From: Hydractinia symbiolongicarpus
Taxonomy: Eukaryota > Cnidaria > Hydrozoa > Anthoathecata > Hydractiniidae
Direction of reading: 5' to 3'
DNA: 64,000 bases
Assembly: GCF_029227915.1 (NCBI RefSeq)
Contig: NC_079879.1
Span: 25,858,501 to 25,922,500 of the forward strand
Below, piece after piece: positions 8,045 through 21,347 of this stretch. The first letter of the stretch is position 1. Each line of letters opens with the position of its first letter. The notes beneath the pieces were generated by a model. The model was not told where the DNA came from and did no database searches. It saw only the letters and a list, made by a program, of their open reading frames with translations. The position numbers and the translations under genes are program-made.

Positions 8045-8712
8045 GGGGTCTGTCCTAACATCCGCCTTTTCCTATCTCTTAACTACTGTCCACTTATTTG
8101 GAATTTCTCATCTTCAAAATCACTTTCTAGGGTCGAAATACTCCATAAGCGAGCCCTAAAATTTGTAGATAGCGAATATTCAGAGAGAAAAGAAAAGTAC
8201 ATTTCTAGCAAGAACAAAAGTAACTACATGAAAATTATGCGAATACGAAATCTATGTATATAGATTTTTAAATCTCTTAATAATTTAAATCCGCCATTTA
8301 TGTTAGACATCTTTCAACGCAGCGAAACAAACAGGCTAGTACGAAGTCAATATTTAAATAATCTTAAAACATTGAAATTTAATACTAAAAATTTTGGGGA
8401 AAAATGTCTTCGCTCATTGGGGCCCAAAATCTGGAATACTTTACCTTCCGAATTGAAAAGTTGTAACAGCCTTAAAAAATTTAAAACGAAACTAAAGGAG
8501 TATGATTTCAGTCACTCGGTCTATTTAAATAATTTTTCATAATTTTTATACATTTTTCATAAATCTATAAACAAATTTTTGTCGGATTTGATTAGTTTCC
8601 TGTATATTTATAAATATGTATTTATTTATTTTTTTTTATATCAGGAAGCTATATGTACATAGTTATTTCTCCGACGTTAAATAAATTAGGAAAAAGAAGA
8701 AGAAGAATGAGC
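8045..8712 (+). mobile_element. CR1-like LINE, inactive 3' fragment
   Basis: One frame reads through the C-terminal part of a non-LTR reverse transcriptase from about 8060 to 8542: YCPLIWNFSSSK, then HKRALKFVD, IRNLC, LNNLNPPFM, and LGPKIWNTLPSEL, the hallmark tail of CR1/Jockey-type proteins. A TAG at 8261-8263 replaces the glutamate codon normally found in the LCIEIF context, so the fragment is dead. The tail ends with a short GAA-type repeat near 8693-8707, as LINE 3' ends often do. The 5' part is missing, as expected from 5' truncation. Confidence 0.85.
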
Positions 8713-9513
8713 CCTTTTTAAAATTTTCACGAGGAATAATTTTCGCGAATTGGGCTTCTTCAAACTTCTCGCGAGTACTTATTTTTGCGAATTTGGTCGG
8801 AATTCGCGAAATTCGCGAAAATTAATCCTCGCGAAATTAGTCCACTTAAGGTAGTTATTGTTCGGGAAAATTAATACAAGGTAAATTTAATTTAGCGTGT
8901 CGGAATGTAGATTATTTTTATGGCAACCTCTTGTAAATGCAACTGTGGTGGAGGGAGATAATTGAGAAAAACAATCTCAACACATACAGGTGAACATATC
9001 GGAAAATTACTTTCAAAATATCAAGTGGTAAAATTTTAATGTGCAGTGCGTTATACCGTGATAATAAAATATTTTCTTGAAGTCAAAATCAGCCTTAGCG
9101 TCCATTAAAATGTTCCTGGTCGCAATCCTCCGCGTTTAAACGTCTGCCTTCAATGCTCAATTTTCTTATCTTCTTGGTGTTAAGATGCTGGTCTGTAAAC
9201 GCTTAGAAGTTGACTTGTCTTAACTTTCAAACTGTCAAAATGCAGGCGTTGCGGCAAAAAAAATCTAATACGCATGACCAGGCAGTAAACGCTGAGACTT
9301 GCGACCGAGAACGCCACAATGGAAGGCGGTAATAAAGACGCACGCTATATAAACAGCCTTACACTACTAAATTATAAAAAGTGAAATTAAATGTCAATAA
9401 ACATATGTTTGAATATAAAAACTTTCTTTTAATTATTTGGTATGAGAATCTTTTCAGGGTTGTCACTCTAACGTTTTAGAACTTTTTAGACCTTTATACC
9501 TGCTTTTCCTTTT
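8713..9513. other. Intergenic, with a CGCGAA-rich patch
   Basis: From about 8740 to 8845 the words TTCGCGAA, CTCGCGA and TTTGCGAA recur on both strands, which suggests an old foldback element. The rest is AT-rich with no coding signal that I can see. Confidence 0.4.
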
Positions 9514-9907
9514 TACCTTATTGGTATAAATCTGTTAGTTAAAAATGACGAATTTTTTGATTGGTAAAGAATGTTTTAACCGACGAATTTTTATTTATCA
9601 AAAAAATTAATAGCCGACGAATATTTTCCCCAAAGAAGGATTTTCTGTTAAATATAAAAATGTTGATGTATTTTTTTTTTTGCATAAAAAACGTCTAAAG
9701 AAAGACCTTACTTTTAGGACTTATTAAATCTTATACTGAGAAGCCGTCTTTAATGACGGTAAATAATAAAAGCAATTGAGAACGCAAAAGAAAGAAAAAA
9801 AAATCGTTCTCTACAAACACACCTGGCCGAAATAGTTCGTGGGCTGAAAATATTGAATTTTCACTGATGGAATTAATAACTGACGGATTTTTTACCAATA
9901 AGGCAAC
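9514..9907. mobile_element. MITE with imperfect inverted ends
   Basis: The left end (about 9516-9550, starting TTACCTTATTGGTA) and the right end (about 9868-9905, ending TACCAATAAGGCAA) are inverted copies of each other over roughly 35 bases. The interior is about 320 bases with no gene. This is the structure of a non-autonomous DNA transposon; the superfamily is not clear. Confidence 0.6.
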
Positions 9908-10447
9908 AATTTTCAAATCATAATGAAAAGTCTCTGTCAGCTCTTTTAGGTTAACTGTAACAGATTGTGACCAATAATCTTATACGAAGTCTGTTGTGGA
10001 TTATCCCGTCCTGACCGGTGATCGTTTTCTGTATGATAATGACAATCAAACATAATTATGACAGGACCTGTCGCGTATGCTGTTTACACAAGCCTCCGTC
10101 ATTACCGTCGAAATTTCGTTATAAGTAGAATTATTTAACAAACTTATTTGGCTTGAAATAAAAGAGGTTTAAGATTCATTGAAGCTTTGGTGATTCTCAC
10201 GAAGAGTAAAGAATCTATTAGGATTAGGCATTTAGATTTTTCATGAAGAAAAAATGCGGAAGATTTGAGCAGATTTGAAAAGACGTAACATCCCTGTCTG
10301 ATTCTAAAGTATTCTCCCTATTTTCCCTTTCGAAGTTTCTAAACTCCAATACACCAGTAAAATTTATCATCTGCATCTTAAAAACCATCAAATTCCGTAA
10401 TAATAGTGATCCATATACTTCACCATGACAAAATAGCATGCTTCGAA

Positions 10448-13400
10448 TCAATCGAAATAATTTGATAGCTAAAAGAGAAAAGAAGAACATGTCAGTAAAT
10501 GGTAGCTACTTTTTGACATAACAGTGACATTTTCAGCATCCACAACCCTTCCCTTCTCTAACAGAAACATGATTAAAATGTCAAACCTCAATATTATTGC
10601 AGGCAGTTGGGAAGATCATAATATCATCAACCCCTTTATCGTTTATTCGTCCGTGGCCTTTTGTGGCATAGAATTGAATCTAGAAAAGAATAACGTTAAT
10701 GTCACAATATTTTCAAATGCGAGTAGAACATCGTACTTTTTACAGCATCACAATAGCTCTCAGTTGAACGGCGTGTATATGTGTGCTTACCGCAACGAGA
10801 TTTTATATAGCGACAAGATTAATTATCGCAACGAGATTAATTATCTCAACGAGAGAAATTATTGAAACGAGATTTATTATCGCAACGAAAGAAATTATTG
10901 CAACCAGATTTATTATCGCAACGAAATAAATTATCGCAGCGAGATTAATTATCGTGATGACTTAGTTTCGCGTATGAGTAGTAACCACGTGGATTTTTCT
11001 CAAAGATAAATTTCAGAGAATCGTGGGTAGCAAGAATAATGTTAACGGGAATTAAAAATTTTTTTTTATGAAAACAGTGAGACCTCTTCAATGGACATCC
11101 GTCAATTTTATTTGTTCCGGACGAATTCTCCAAGAAACTCTCCTAGCGTACCCTCTCTAAAACGACACTCTTGAAACATTTTTGCCCTATCCCGCATTAA
11201 AATTTTACACGAAGCTGATCTTCATAAAGTGGAAAAGATGTTTTTTTTCCATTTATTCGCTTTTCCTACTTACATCGTATGTTCATTTAAATTGGGAATA
11301 TAATTGCAATGTGTACTAATTATCATAAATTATAATAAATTATCGCACGGTTTCAAGTGCAATATGTCGTATATTTTTCAAGTTCTTTAATTTTTGCATA
11401 AAGGCTGAAGAACGAGAAAATGTACATCATATTGCACAATTTTTCACACTTTGATAATAGCGATTTTGGTTTTGTTTTTTTTGGACTCATTCGCGCGAAA
11501 CCAGCAAAGAATAATATAAAAATTTTGTTAATTTTATGTACTCTGATTCTTTTCTATCAGAAGAATTGTATTTTTTTTATTCGGTGAATATACCTCGTAG
11601 TTGTTGACTGTGGGGTGTAACGGAGCTTTCCGCGGTATCCAACTATCACTTGCTTGATTTTCATCAGTATGATACAAGATATGCTCTGTACTTGTCACTT
11701 GATCAATTTGCTTGACAGTGAATACTCCCATATCGTGGACGGTCGATTGTGACTGGTAAATTTGCATCCAAAAAGTAAAACACCTATCACCAGAAAATGG
11801 GGCTTGATCTTTTATTGAAATCCAATTGTAAGTTTGCTCAAAATCGTTCTCATTATTTAGATCTATATTATATTTTTCAGTGCTGCTTTCGAAGTAAATG
11901 TAGTAACCAATCGGATTAGATAACCCTTAAAAAAAGCAATCATCTAAATCCTCCATAAACATTACGTTAAAGTGACATACGTGGTCTAACTTACCATAAG
12001 TGTGGTCAGCCGCTGGACCAGTACCTGGGGAATGTGTGCTATTTGCCCACACAAACCAGCGAGTGTCAACAATATCAAATGTTATACCGCAATCTGTTGG
12101 AGCCAAATCTGCTGTCTCAAATGTGCACTTGTAATCTACAAAAAAGTAACGTAAAGTTAGTCTTATACAAACCTGACATGTCGGGGTAAGTGAGTCTTAT
12201 ACAAACGTTACATGTCGGGGTAAGTAAGTATACTATGTCGTCAAAAAGTTTTAACTCGCCTGGACAGAGAAATTGGTTACAATTTTGATTTTCACTTTCA
12301 ATCGTGTTTGTTCCTCCCGTCACAGCACAATCGTCTCCTCCGTTGGCTGGTGTTGGATTCGTACATGTTCGTGTCCGCACCATGTTACCTGTTCCACACG
12401 TTTGCGAACATGATGTCCACCCACTCCATGAGCTCCAGTCACCATTGACTAAAGAAACACGGATTAATGTTGTAGTACATGTTCTTATAAACATAACGCA
12501 TGCAAGCATATATTGGGAGAGTGTTTTAAGCATATGCGAATAACGCATGTACTATTGATGTGTGTTTTTCTTGTGTTGTAGGCATTTTAATTAGACCAGA
12601 TCAGGTACAGACTTTTCTAATTACTTATATATAATAAGACTTAATGAACACCACTATACTGTCTAAACTTGCCTTGTGTAATTATACCTTTAGTTTTGTT
12701 GCTGTGCTTTCAAATGTCAAAACCGGACCACTACATCTTACCCCGTAAGGCAAAGTTTTTATTCTTTGTCCAAAAAGCATAACATAAGTATATCTCATTT
12801 TGAATTACTTATAAGTAATGTATTTGGTTAAATGAGTTTTTATTCTTTATTGTGTCCAGATCACAGGTGCAGAGATACTAACCTGGGCAAGGGTTTTGTG
12901 TGCATGGAATAGTCCCTTGCTCTGTCCATACTCTATTATTTTTGGAATCAAGACACAAATTTCCTCCATGAGATGGAGCTGGGTTATTGCAGGTACGACT
13001 TCTTGTCTCTTGTCCATCTCCACAAGTAACAGAACAATCATTGTTGTTTATCCAAGCACTCCAGTTTCCATGCACTGAAAAGAAATGTGTAGCTTTGCAT
13101 TAAAATTATTCAAGTTTAAGATAAAAAAACAGAAAGTCGCTTATTATTAGTCGGTTATTTTCGTTATTTTTGTTTCTTCTCATAAAAGCCTTTATCCATA
13201 GACAAAGAAATATTAGTAAATATTAGTAAAAAAATTTTTAAAAAATTACGACCTTAATTTTTGCGACCATAAAATTTCGTCAAGGAAAAGTGGTAAAATA
13301 ACTTGTAAGTGACGAAAGGTGATGAAAAATGTATAAATAAAAGAAAGATTTGAGCATAAAATTGAGATTATCTTTATTTTTAATGATTTATTTATTGATA

Positions 13401-16400
13401 GATATATTCGAGACAGAAACATTTTTCTTCACCTTTCTATAGCTAAGTATTTCTTTGTTAGGCTGCTAAATATAAATGGCCTTTTGGGATCTCAAACTCC
13501 TTTTTTGCTACCTGTTTAGCCCCTAATTTTTTACCGACTTGAAGTCTCTTTATAGTCTTTATAGTCTTAAAACAACAAATTTCTTTCACTGATGCAAATT
13601 ATTTCACTGTAGTAAACTCAACACACAAGTTCAAGTTAAACATTACTAACCTGGACAAGGACTTTGTGTGCATGGGGTAGTTCCTTGCTCTGTTAAAGCA
13701 TTAGCATCATTTAAATCAACACATTGACTCCCTCCATGAGATGGAGCTGGATTATTGCAAGTACGTGTTTTTGTCTCCTGTCCATCTCCACAAGTAACAG
13801 AACAATCATTGTTGTTTATCCAAGCACTCCAAACACCATTCACTAAAAAGAAAAATGCAGCCATTTTTAGAAAAAAAACATTTGTGCATTGTGAGTCCAA
13901 ATTTAATGTATCGCTCCCAGAAGAGGTTATAAACGCACTTTCAACAACACACGTATTTTGATCTTGTCGTAGTAGAAATGGCTTTGGGCTCCAGTAATAC
14001 TTGCCTAAATTGATAGTCTAAAATCTTTTTATACTTTATAAGTTATTTATATAAAGTGAAATAAAAATTACAAAAAAGTACATCAAACAAAAACGTTAAG
14101 TTCTAACCTGGACACGAACTTTGTGTGCATGGAATATTTTCTTCCTCTGTTAAAGCATTAGCACCATTTAAATCAACACATTGACTCCCTCCATGAGATG
14201 GAGCTGGGTTATTGCAAGTACGTGTTCTTGTCTCTTGTCCATCTCCACAAGTAACAGAACAATCATTGTTGTTTATCCAAGCACTCCAAACACCATTCAC
14301 TAAAAAGAAAAATGCAGCCATTTTTAGAAAAAAAACATTTTTGCATTGTGAGTCCAAATTTAATGTATCGCTCCCAGAAGAGGTTATAAACGCACTTTCA
14401 ACAACACACGTATTTTGATCTTGTCGTAGTAGAAATGGCTTTGGGCTCCAGTAATACTTGCCTAAATTGATAGTCTAAAATCTTTTTATACTTTATAAGT
14501 TATTTATATAAAGTGAAATAAAAATTACAAAAAAGTACATCAAACAAAAACGTTAAGTTCTAACCTGGACACGAACTTTGTGTGCATGGAATATTTTCTT
14601 CCTCTGTTAAAGCATTAGCACCATTTAAATCAACACATTGACTCCCTCCATGAGATGGAGCTGGGTTATTGCAAGTACGTGTTCTTGTCTCTTGTCCATC
14701 TCCACAAGTAACAGAACAATCATTGTTGTTTATCCAAGCACTCCAAACACCATTCACTAAAAAGAAAAATGCAGCCATTTTTAGAAAAAAAACATTTGTG
14801 CATTGTGAGTCCAAATTTAATGTATCGCTCCCAGAAGAGGTTATAAACGCACTTTCAACAACACACGTATTTTGATCTTGTCGTAGTAGAAATGGCTTTG
14901 GGCTCCAGTAATACTTGCCTAAATTGATAGTCTAAAATCTTTTTATACTTTATAAGTTATTTATATAAAGTGAAATAAAAATTACAAAAAAGTACATAAA
15001 ACAAAAACGTTAAGTTCTAACCTGGACACGAACTTTGTGTGCATGGAATATTTTCTTCCTCTGTTAAAGCATTAGCACCATTTAAATCAACACATTGACT
15101 CCCTCCATGAGATGGAGCTGGGTTATTGCAAGTACGTGTTCTTGTCTCTTGTCCATCTCCACAAGTAACAGAACAATCATTGTTGTTTATCCAAGCACTC
15201 CAAACACCATCAACAGCAGCTATAATTAGTTTAAAAAAATACTTATCCAAACACCATTCACTAAAAAGGAAAATGCAGCCATTTTTAGAAAAAAAACATT
15301 TGTGCGCATTGTGAGTCCAAATTTAATATATCGCTCCCGGAAGAGGTTATAAACGCACTTTCAACAACACACGTATTTTGATCTTGTCGTAGTAGAAATA
15401 GCTTTGGGCTCCAGTAACACTTGCCTAAATTGATAGTCTAAAATCTTTTTATACTTTATAAGTTATTTATATAAAGTGAAATAAAAATTACATAAAAGTA
15501 CATAAAACAAAAACGTTAAGTTCTAACCTGGACACGAACTTTGTGTGCATGGGGTAGTTCCTTGCTCTGTTAAAGCATTAGCACCATTTAAATCAACACA
15601 TTCATTCCCTCCATTAGATGGAGCTGGGTTATTGCAGGTACGTGTTCTTGTTTTCTGTCCACTTCCACAAGTAACAGAACAATCATTGTTGTTCACCCAA
15701 GCACCCCAAACACCATGCACTGATATGGAAGTGGGTTAAAATTATAAAATTCATTTCATTGAAACTAGTTACAATTAAAACAAACAATTTGCGTTATTAA
15801 CGTCTCCAATTTATTAACAGTTACCGCAAAATCCCGGATATAGGCCCTCGACTTATATTCGGAAAAAGGTCCGTTGAAATGAGCCTATATTTGGGTGGGC
15901 TTACACGGAATGGCTTTTTTTTAACCAAAATAAAGCAATTTTCTTAGCATCGAAAAATTTGATACATTGTAGCTTTTGAAACATAAACAAAAAGACGTTC
16001 AAAAACTTTCTTTTCTTTGATTTTTGGGTCTCACCAACAACATAAAGATGCATTAAAACCAGATCGGGTGTATCTTCAATCGGGCCTTTATCTGGGATTT
16101 TACATTGTATATTGTGTTATATCCTATGATGTCACTTTGGACCTGTTAATTCAATCTATAAAATTATTGTTATGATTTAAGAGGTTAAAATATCCACTTT
16201 TTTGGTTAAAAAGGCTGGTTTAAATTTCAACAACAGCTAACTGTCATACTGTAAGATTATGTCGTAAAAAGAAGTGAAAAAAACAACTTTAAGTTTGAGT
16301 ACATAAATTTGGACTTAACGTGGAGTGGCGATGCAAACAGTTGTGAAAACAAACTGCATGGCCATTTGTTGGATACCAAGATAGACAAAGTTATTTTCCT

Positions 16401-19400
16401 ATTCCATGCAGGATTAAATAATTTTTTGTCAAATAAAAAAACGTCAAATGTAACTAGCACACGGAAGGCTTATGTTAAATCACCATGATCACGTGATTTT
16501 TTTATTATTTTCAAATGCAATCAAATTGAAAATATGCGGCCACGTCTTGCGAAGATAAACATTCACAGAGTTTTCAAATGAAGTAAAATATGAATTACTA
16601 ACCTGGACAAGGACTTTGTGTGCATGGAATATTTTCTTCCTCTGTTAAAGCATTAGCACCATTTAAATCAACACATTGACTCCCTCCATGAGATGGAGCT
16701 GGGTTATTGCAAGTACGTGTTCTTGTCTCTTGTCCATCTCCACAAGTAACAGAACAATCATTGTTGTTTATCCAAGCACTCCAAACACCATCAACAGCAG
16801 CTATAATTAGTTTAAAAATATACTTATCCAAACACCATTCACTAAAAAGGAAAATGCAGCCATTTTTAGAAAAAAAACATTTGTGCATTGTGAGTCCAAA
16901 TTTAATATATCGCTCCCAGAAGAGGTTATAAACGCACTTTCAACAACACACGTATTTTGATCTTGTCGTAGTAGAAATGGCTTGGGCTCCAGTTATACTT
17001 GCCTAAATTGATAGTCTAAAATCTTTTTATACTTTATAAGTTATTTATATAAACTGTAATAAAAATTGTACATAAAACAAAAACGTTAAGTTCTCACCTG
17101 GACACGAACTTTGTGTGCATGGGGTAGTTCCTTGCTCTGTTAAAGCATTAGCACCATTTAAATCAACACATTCATTCCCTCCATTAGATGGAGCTGGGTT
17201 ATTGCAGGTACGTGTTCTTGTTTCCTGTCCACTTCCACAAGTAACAGAACAATCATTGTTGTTCACCCAAGCACCCCAAACACCATGCACTGAAATGGAA
17301 GTGGGTTAAAATTATAAAAATCACTTCATTGAAACTAGTTACAATTAAAACAAACAAACAATTCGCATTATTAACGTCTCCAATTTATTAACAGTTACCG
17401 CAAAATGCCGGATATAGGCCCTCGACTTATATTCGGAAAAAGGTCCGTTGAAATGAGCCTATATTTGGGTGGGCTTACACGGAATGGCTTTTTTTTAACC
17501 AAAATAAAGCAATTTTCTTAGCATCAAAAGATTTGATATATTGTAGCTTTTCAAACATAAACAAAAAGACGCTCAAAAACTTTCTTTTCTTTGATTTTTG
17601 GGTCTCAACAACAACATAAATATGCATTAAAACCAGATCGGGTGCATCTTCAATCGGGCCTTTATCTGGGATTTTACATTGTATATTGTGTTATATCCTA
17701 TGATGTCACTTTGGACCCGTTAATTCAATCTATAAATTTATTATGATTTTGTTTGTGATACGGTACTGTTACTGAGGTGGATGAAAGTAGCCTACAAATA
17801 TTTTTTTTTAAAAGAGGTTATAATATCCACTTTTTCGGTTAAAAAAGCTGGGTTAAATTTCAACAACAGCTAACTGTCATACTGTAAGATATGTCGTAAA
17901 AAGAAGTGAAAAAAAACAGCTTCAAATTTGAGTACATAAATTTGGACTTAACGTGGAGTGGCGATGCAAACAGTTGTGAAAACAAACTGCATGGCCATTT
18001 GTTGGATACCAAGATAGACAAAGTTATTTTCCTATTCCATGCAGGAATAAATAATTTTTTGTCAAATAATAAAACGTCAAATGTAACTAGCACACGGAAG
18101 GCTTATGTTAAATCACCATGATCACGTGATTTTTTTATTATTTTCAAATGCAATCAAATTGAAAATATGCAGCCACGTCTTGCGAAGATAAACATTCACA
18201 GAGTTTTCAAATGAAGTAAAATATGAATTACTAACCTGGACAAGGACTTCGTGTGCATGGAATATTTTCTTCCTCTGTTAAAGCATTAGCACCATTTAAA
18301 TCAACACATTGACTCCCTCCATGAGATGGAGCTGGGTTATTGCAAGTACGTGTTCTTGTCTCTTGTCCATCTCCACAAGTAACAGAACAATCATTGTTGT
18401 TTATCCAAGCACTCCAAACACCATCAACAGCAGCTATAATTAGTTAAAAAAATACTTACCGTAAAATTAAGCCTCTTCTTTTAATAACCACCTTCAACAA
18501 GCCCTGCACGTATTATTCAACCCTCGCAACACGAGGAACCAAGGACGTAAACGGACAGACTCACTGTATTGTATTGTCAAAAAGCAGTAAACTTAAAAAT
18601 ACAGTGGGTGGAAATGCGAATAAGCAGATGTAAATATGCAACGCCGTCGTGAATTGCGAAGATAAACTTCCACAAAGTTTTCAAATAAAGTGAATAATGA
18701 ATTACCAACCTGGACAAGGACTTTGTGTGCATGGAATATTTTCTTGCTCTGTTAAAGCATTAGCGCCATTTGAATCAATACATTCATTCCCTCCGTGAGA
18801 TGGAGCTGGGTTATTGCAGGTACGTGTTCTTGTCTCCTGTCCACTTCCGCAAGTAACAGAGCAATCATTGTTGTTTACCCAAGCACCCCAAACACCATTC
18901 ACAGCAGCTACAAAAGTGTTTAAATGAAACTTTTTTGGAAGCCTTAAAAAATTGGAGCAACCTTAGCACTCCCAATAACATACGGACGGAAGTCATTATC
19001 ACAGGAATGCATCGTAACAAATTTTAGGATGTTAATTTGAAACATCAAATGTTACAAAGAGCTATAATTTTTCAGTCTTTGCAGCAAAATATATTTCAAC
19101 AGTTTCTAACGTGAATGATACAAACCTGAAAACGTTTAACAATAGCTAAAAGGTTTCGCTATAACACAACTTAAAATCCCAATAAGAGATTTGAGTATGG
19201 CTTGTTTTTTAAAGCACAAAAAAATTTTCTTTTAGCGAAAAATAATGAAGTATATACCAATTTATGTTTTACTCTTAATTAAACAAAGGACAGTATTACT
19301 TACGTGGACAAGACGACCTTGTGCATGCCACAACTCCAGATTCTATTAACTCATAACCACCCTTTGAATCAACACATTGATTCCCTCCATGAGATGGAGC

Positions 19401-21347
19401 TGGGTTATTGCAAGTACGTGTTCTTGTCTCTTGTCCATCTCCACAAGTAACAGAACAATCATTGTTGTTTATCCAAGCACTCCAAACACCATTGACAGCA
19501 GCTAGAAACAATAACATAAAAATGCTTAAAGTTAAAACATTGTTACTGCATTTTATTTTTTTATTGAACAAAAGAGTTTTTTAATAATTATTTAGACTAT
19601 CCCATTTCTTGCAATAAAACGTTTTGAGTGCTACAGAAATAACATAATCTTTTCACCATACCATGCTGGCAAAATTTTTTTTGAGTACCATTCAGATTCA
19701 ACCAGTATTCACCATTTGGCAACAAAGGATAATCATCAAATAGTTGAGCACACGATACTGCAGGCTGTTGATATGTTCCATCAACTGAAATGTGAAAAAT
19801 AAAGTTAAAAAATACTATAAAAACACCTTTAAATATGTTTCCTCTTTTCATTTATTGTACTCCAAAGGATAAAAACGTATTATAACACAAAGTTGCGCAG
19901 TGTTAAGGATCGTATGCTTAGCATAATGATAAAATTAACGTTTATTTGTACCATTTTCCGCTTTATTATTTTTGCGCGTTATTAATTTTCACGCACCCAA
20001 GTGTAGCACACATGTAATTTTCGCGCACTTCTCGAGGGTAATATGTAGAACAGGGGGCTTGACACTTAAATTATTTTTTCAAGTTTCGCCCAATCTAACT
20101 TTTGGTCACCTAAAAAGAAGTATTTGACTGCATTATATTTTGGCGCAATTTAAATGCGAAAAAAAACCCATTACTTTCATGCCACAATTGTTTTCGCAGC
20201 GGTTTCACGCCAAAATAAGACGTGCGCGAAAGAATTATCAATGCGGAGACGAATAATAGGCCATGCACATCATTAATAGTGTTAATATGCATGCTACGTA
20301 CATTTGGTGTTTGAAACATCAACATAGCGATATTCTGTTTTCCCATTAGTTGAATTGACTAGCCAGTAAAAACCGTCCTGCAATCCGAACTCACGCTGAC
20401 TTCTCAAGTATTCAATAGACCAAGATGGGTAATCGAAATAGGCGCCAGGACCTGGAAAAAATTCGGCATCAGATTGTACAGTGATTGAACAAGCTACCCT
20501 GAAAATGCTGCTAGTAAGAAAAAGAAATAGAGTTTATTTTACCTAGGTAGGATGTGCACTCTGCTCCAACAAAACCAGGTGAACAAAGACACCTGTAGCC
20601 TTTCAGTGTGCATGTATCGCGACATTTGTGCCCGCCACAGGGAGACATAATCTCACAATTCTCACCAAGCTATAGCATGTAGAAAACGCGTTAGAAAGAA
20701 CATCCGAAATTTATATTTATCAAAAGTTGGGAGCACAAAACAGGTATTGTTGCACGAGGTTTCAGTTGCTGATTTATTGGTAAGTGATTTGTGTATTACT
20801 TTTAAAGAGCACGTGTGTTAGCAGCCTAACATGCTTAACCTTATTTTTGATGATTACTGGAAATGTATAGGTAACAATCAGCAAAGATTTGTAGGGGTGG
20901 TTTACACCGTAGTTTTTATTAATTCTATTATAAATTTCAATGAATATTAAAAAGGATTGTAAAACTGGTAGTGTAGTGTAACCTTAGCCTTTAGAATATA
21001 AACTGAGTAATTCGCACCGTAAGCTCGTCACCACTTGTCTGCAAATGACTCCACCCGTCACTTTCATTAAGGCTTACTCCAACATCCTGTGTCACCTCTC
21101 GCAGCAGTTCGCATTCCAACGTTTTACGATTGTAGTTAATGGAAGAACAGTGTTTCTTTAACATGCAATGTGTTACACATGCGCTCTTTCCCTTTACAAT
21201 GACACGATCAAGCGGCTGACCGACAGGAACAAGTTTTTTGTTTGTTGTGATATCATTAAATTTTGCTTCTTGTTTACATTCTAATCTTAAAATATCTGTG
21301 CTCACGCTTTTAAGTAGGTAAAGAAACACTATGTATTTTGTCGCCAT
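10448..21347 (-). CDS. Secreted PAN-EGF-TSP1(x12)-MAM mosaic protein
   Basis: Twenty exons in consistent phase encode about 1215 residues. Exons: 21018-21347 (signal peptide MATKYIVFLYLL and a PAN/apple domain with its cysteines), 20543-20669 (EGF), 20302-20451 and 19662-19784 (short fibrinogen-like pieces, DGFYWLV and GEYWLNL), twelve thrombospondin type 1 exons at 19304-19501, 18710-18907, 18236-18433, 17098-17289, 16603-16800, 15528-15719, 15022-15219, 14565-14756, 14108-14299, 13651-13842, 12883-13074 and 12260-12448, MAM exons 11995-12135, 11594-11925 and 10587-10679 (ending GVDDIMIFPTAC), and a short last exon to the stop at 10448. The TSP1 units keep WSAW and CSVTCG, sites of C-mannosylation and O-fucosylation in known TSP1 repeats. 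There is no membrane segment, so the product is probably extracellular. The last exon and the donor at 20302 are the weakest parts. Confidence 0.85.
10792..10955. repeat. About 18-bp minisatellite in an intron of the mosaic gene
   Basis: Roughly nine imperfect copies of an 18-base unit containing AACGAGATTAATTATCGC run through the intron between the last two MAM exons (10679 and 11594). Confidence 0.75.
13590..15525. repeat. 457-bp tandem units, each with one TSP1 exon
   Basis: The TSP1 exons that begin (left edge) at 13651, 14108, 14565 and 15022 are spaced exactly 457 bases apart, and the introns between them are almost identical, including whole stretches of non-coding sequence. The units at 14108 and 14565 are the most alike. 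This is recent tandem duplication of an exon with its intron. Confidence 0.9.
15022..18470. repeat. About 1.6-kb tandem units, each with two TSP1 exons
   Basis: A larger unit made of an AAVDGVW-type exon and a VHGVWGAW-type exon with their introns is present from 15022 and again from 16603, and a third copy starts at 18236. Offsets are 1581 and 1633 bases. The long intron of the unit (15720-16602 and 17290-18235) is nearly the same in both copies apart from small insertions near 17760-17810. Confidence 0.85.

Noticed and set aside
8740-8845. CGCGAA-rich patch as a protein-binding array
   Set aside because: The same words occur loosely elsewhere in the window (for example near 20000 and 22200) and the spacing is irregular, so I treat it as old repeat debris.
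11534-11767. Separate small gene of 77 codons
   Set aside because: It is the second half of a MAM exon (11594-11925) running past its donor site into the intron.
13755-17309. Plus-strand frames of 62-74 codons repeated across the TSP1 region
   Set aside because: They are antisense to the duplicated TSP1 exons and repeat only because those exons repeat.
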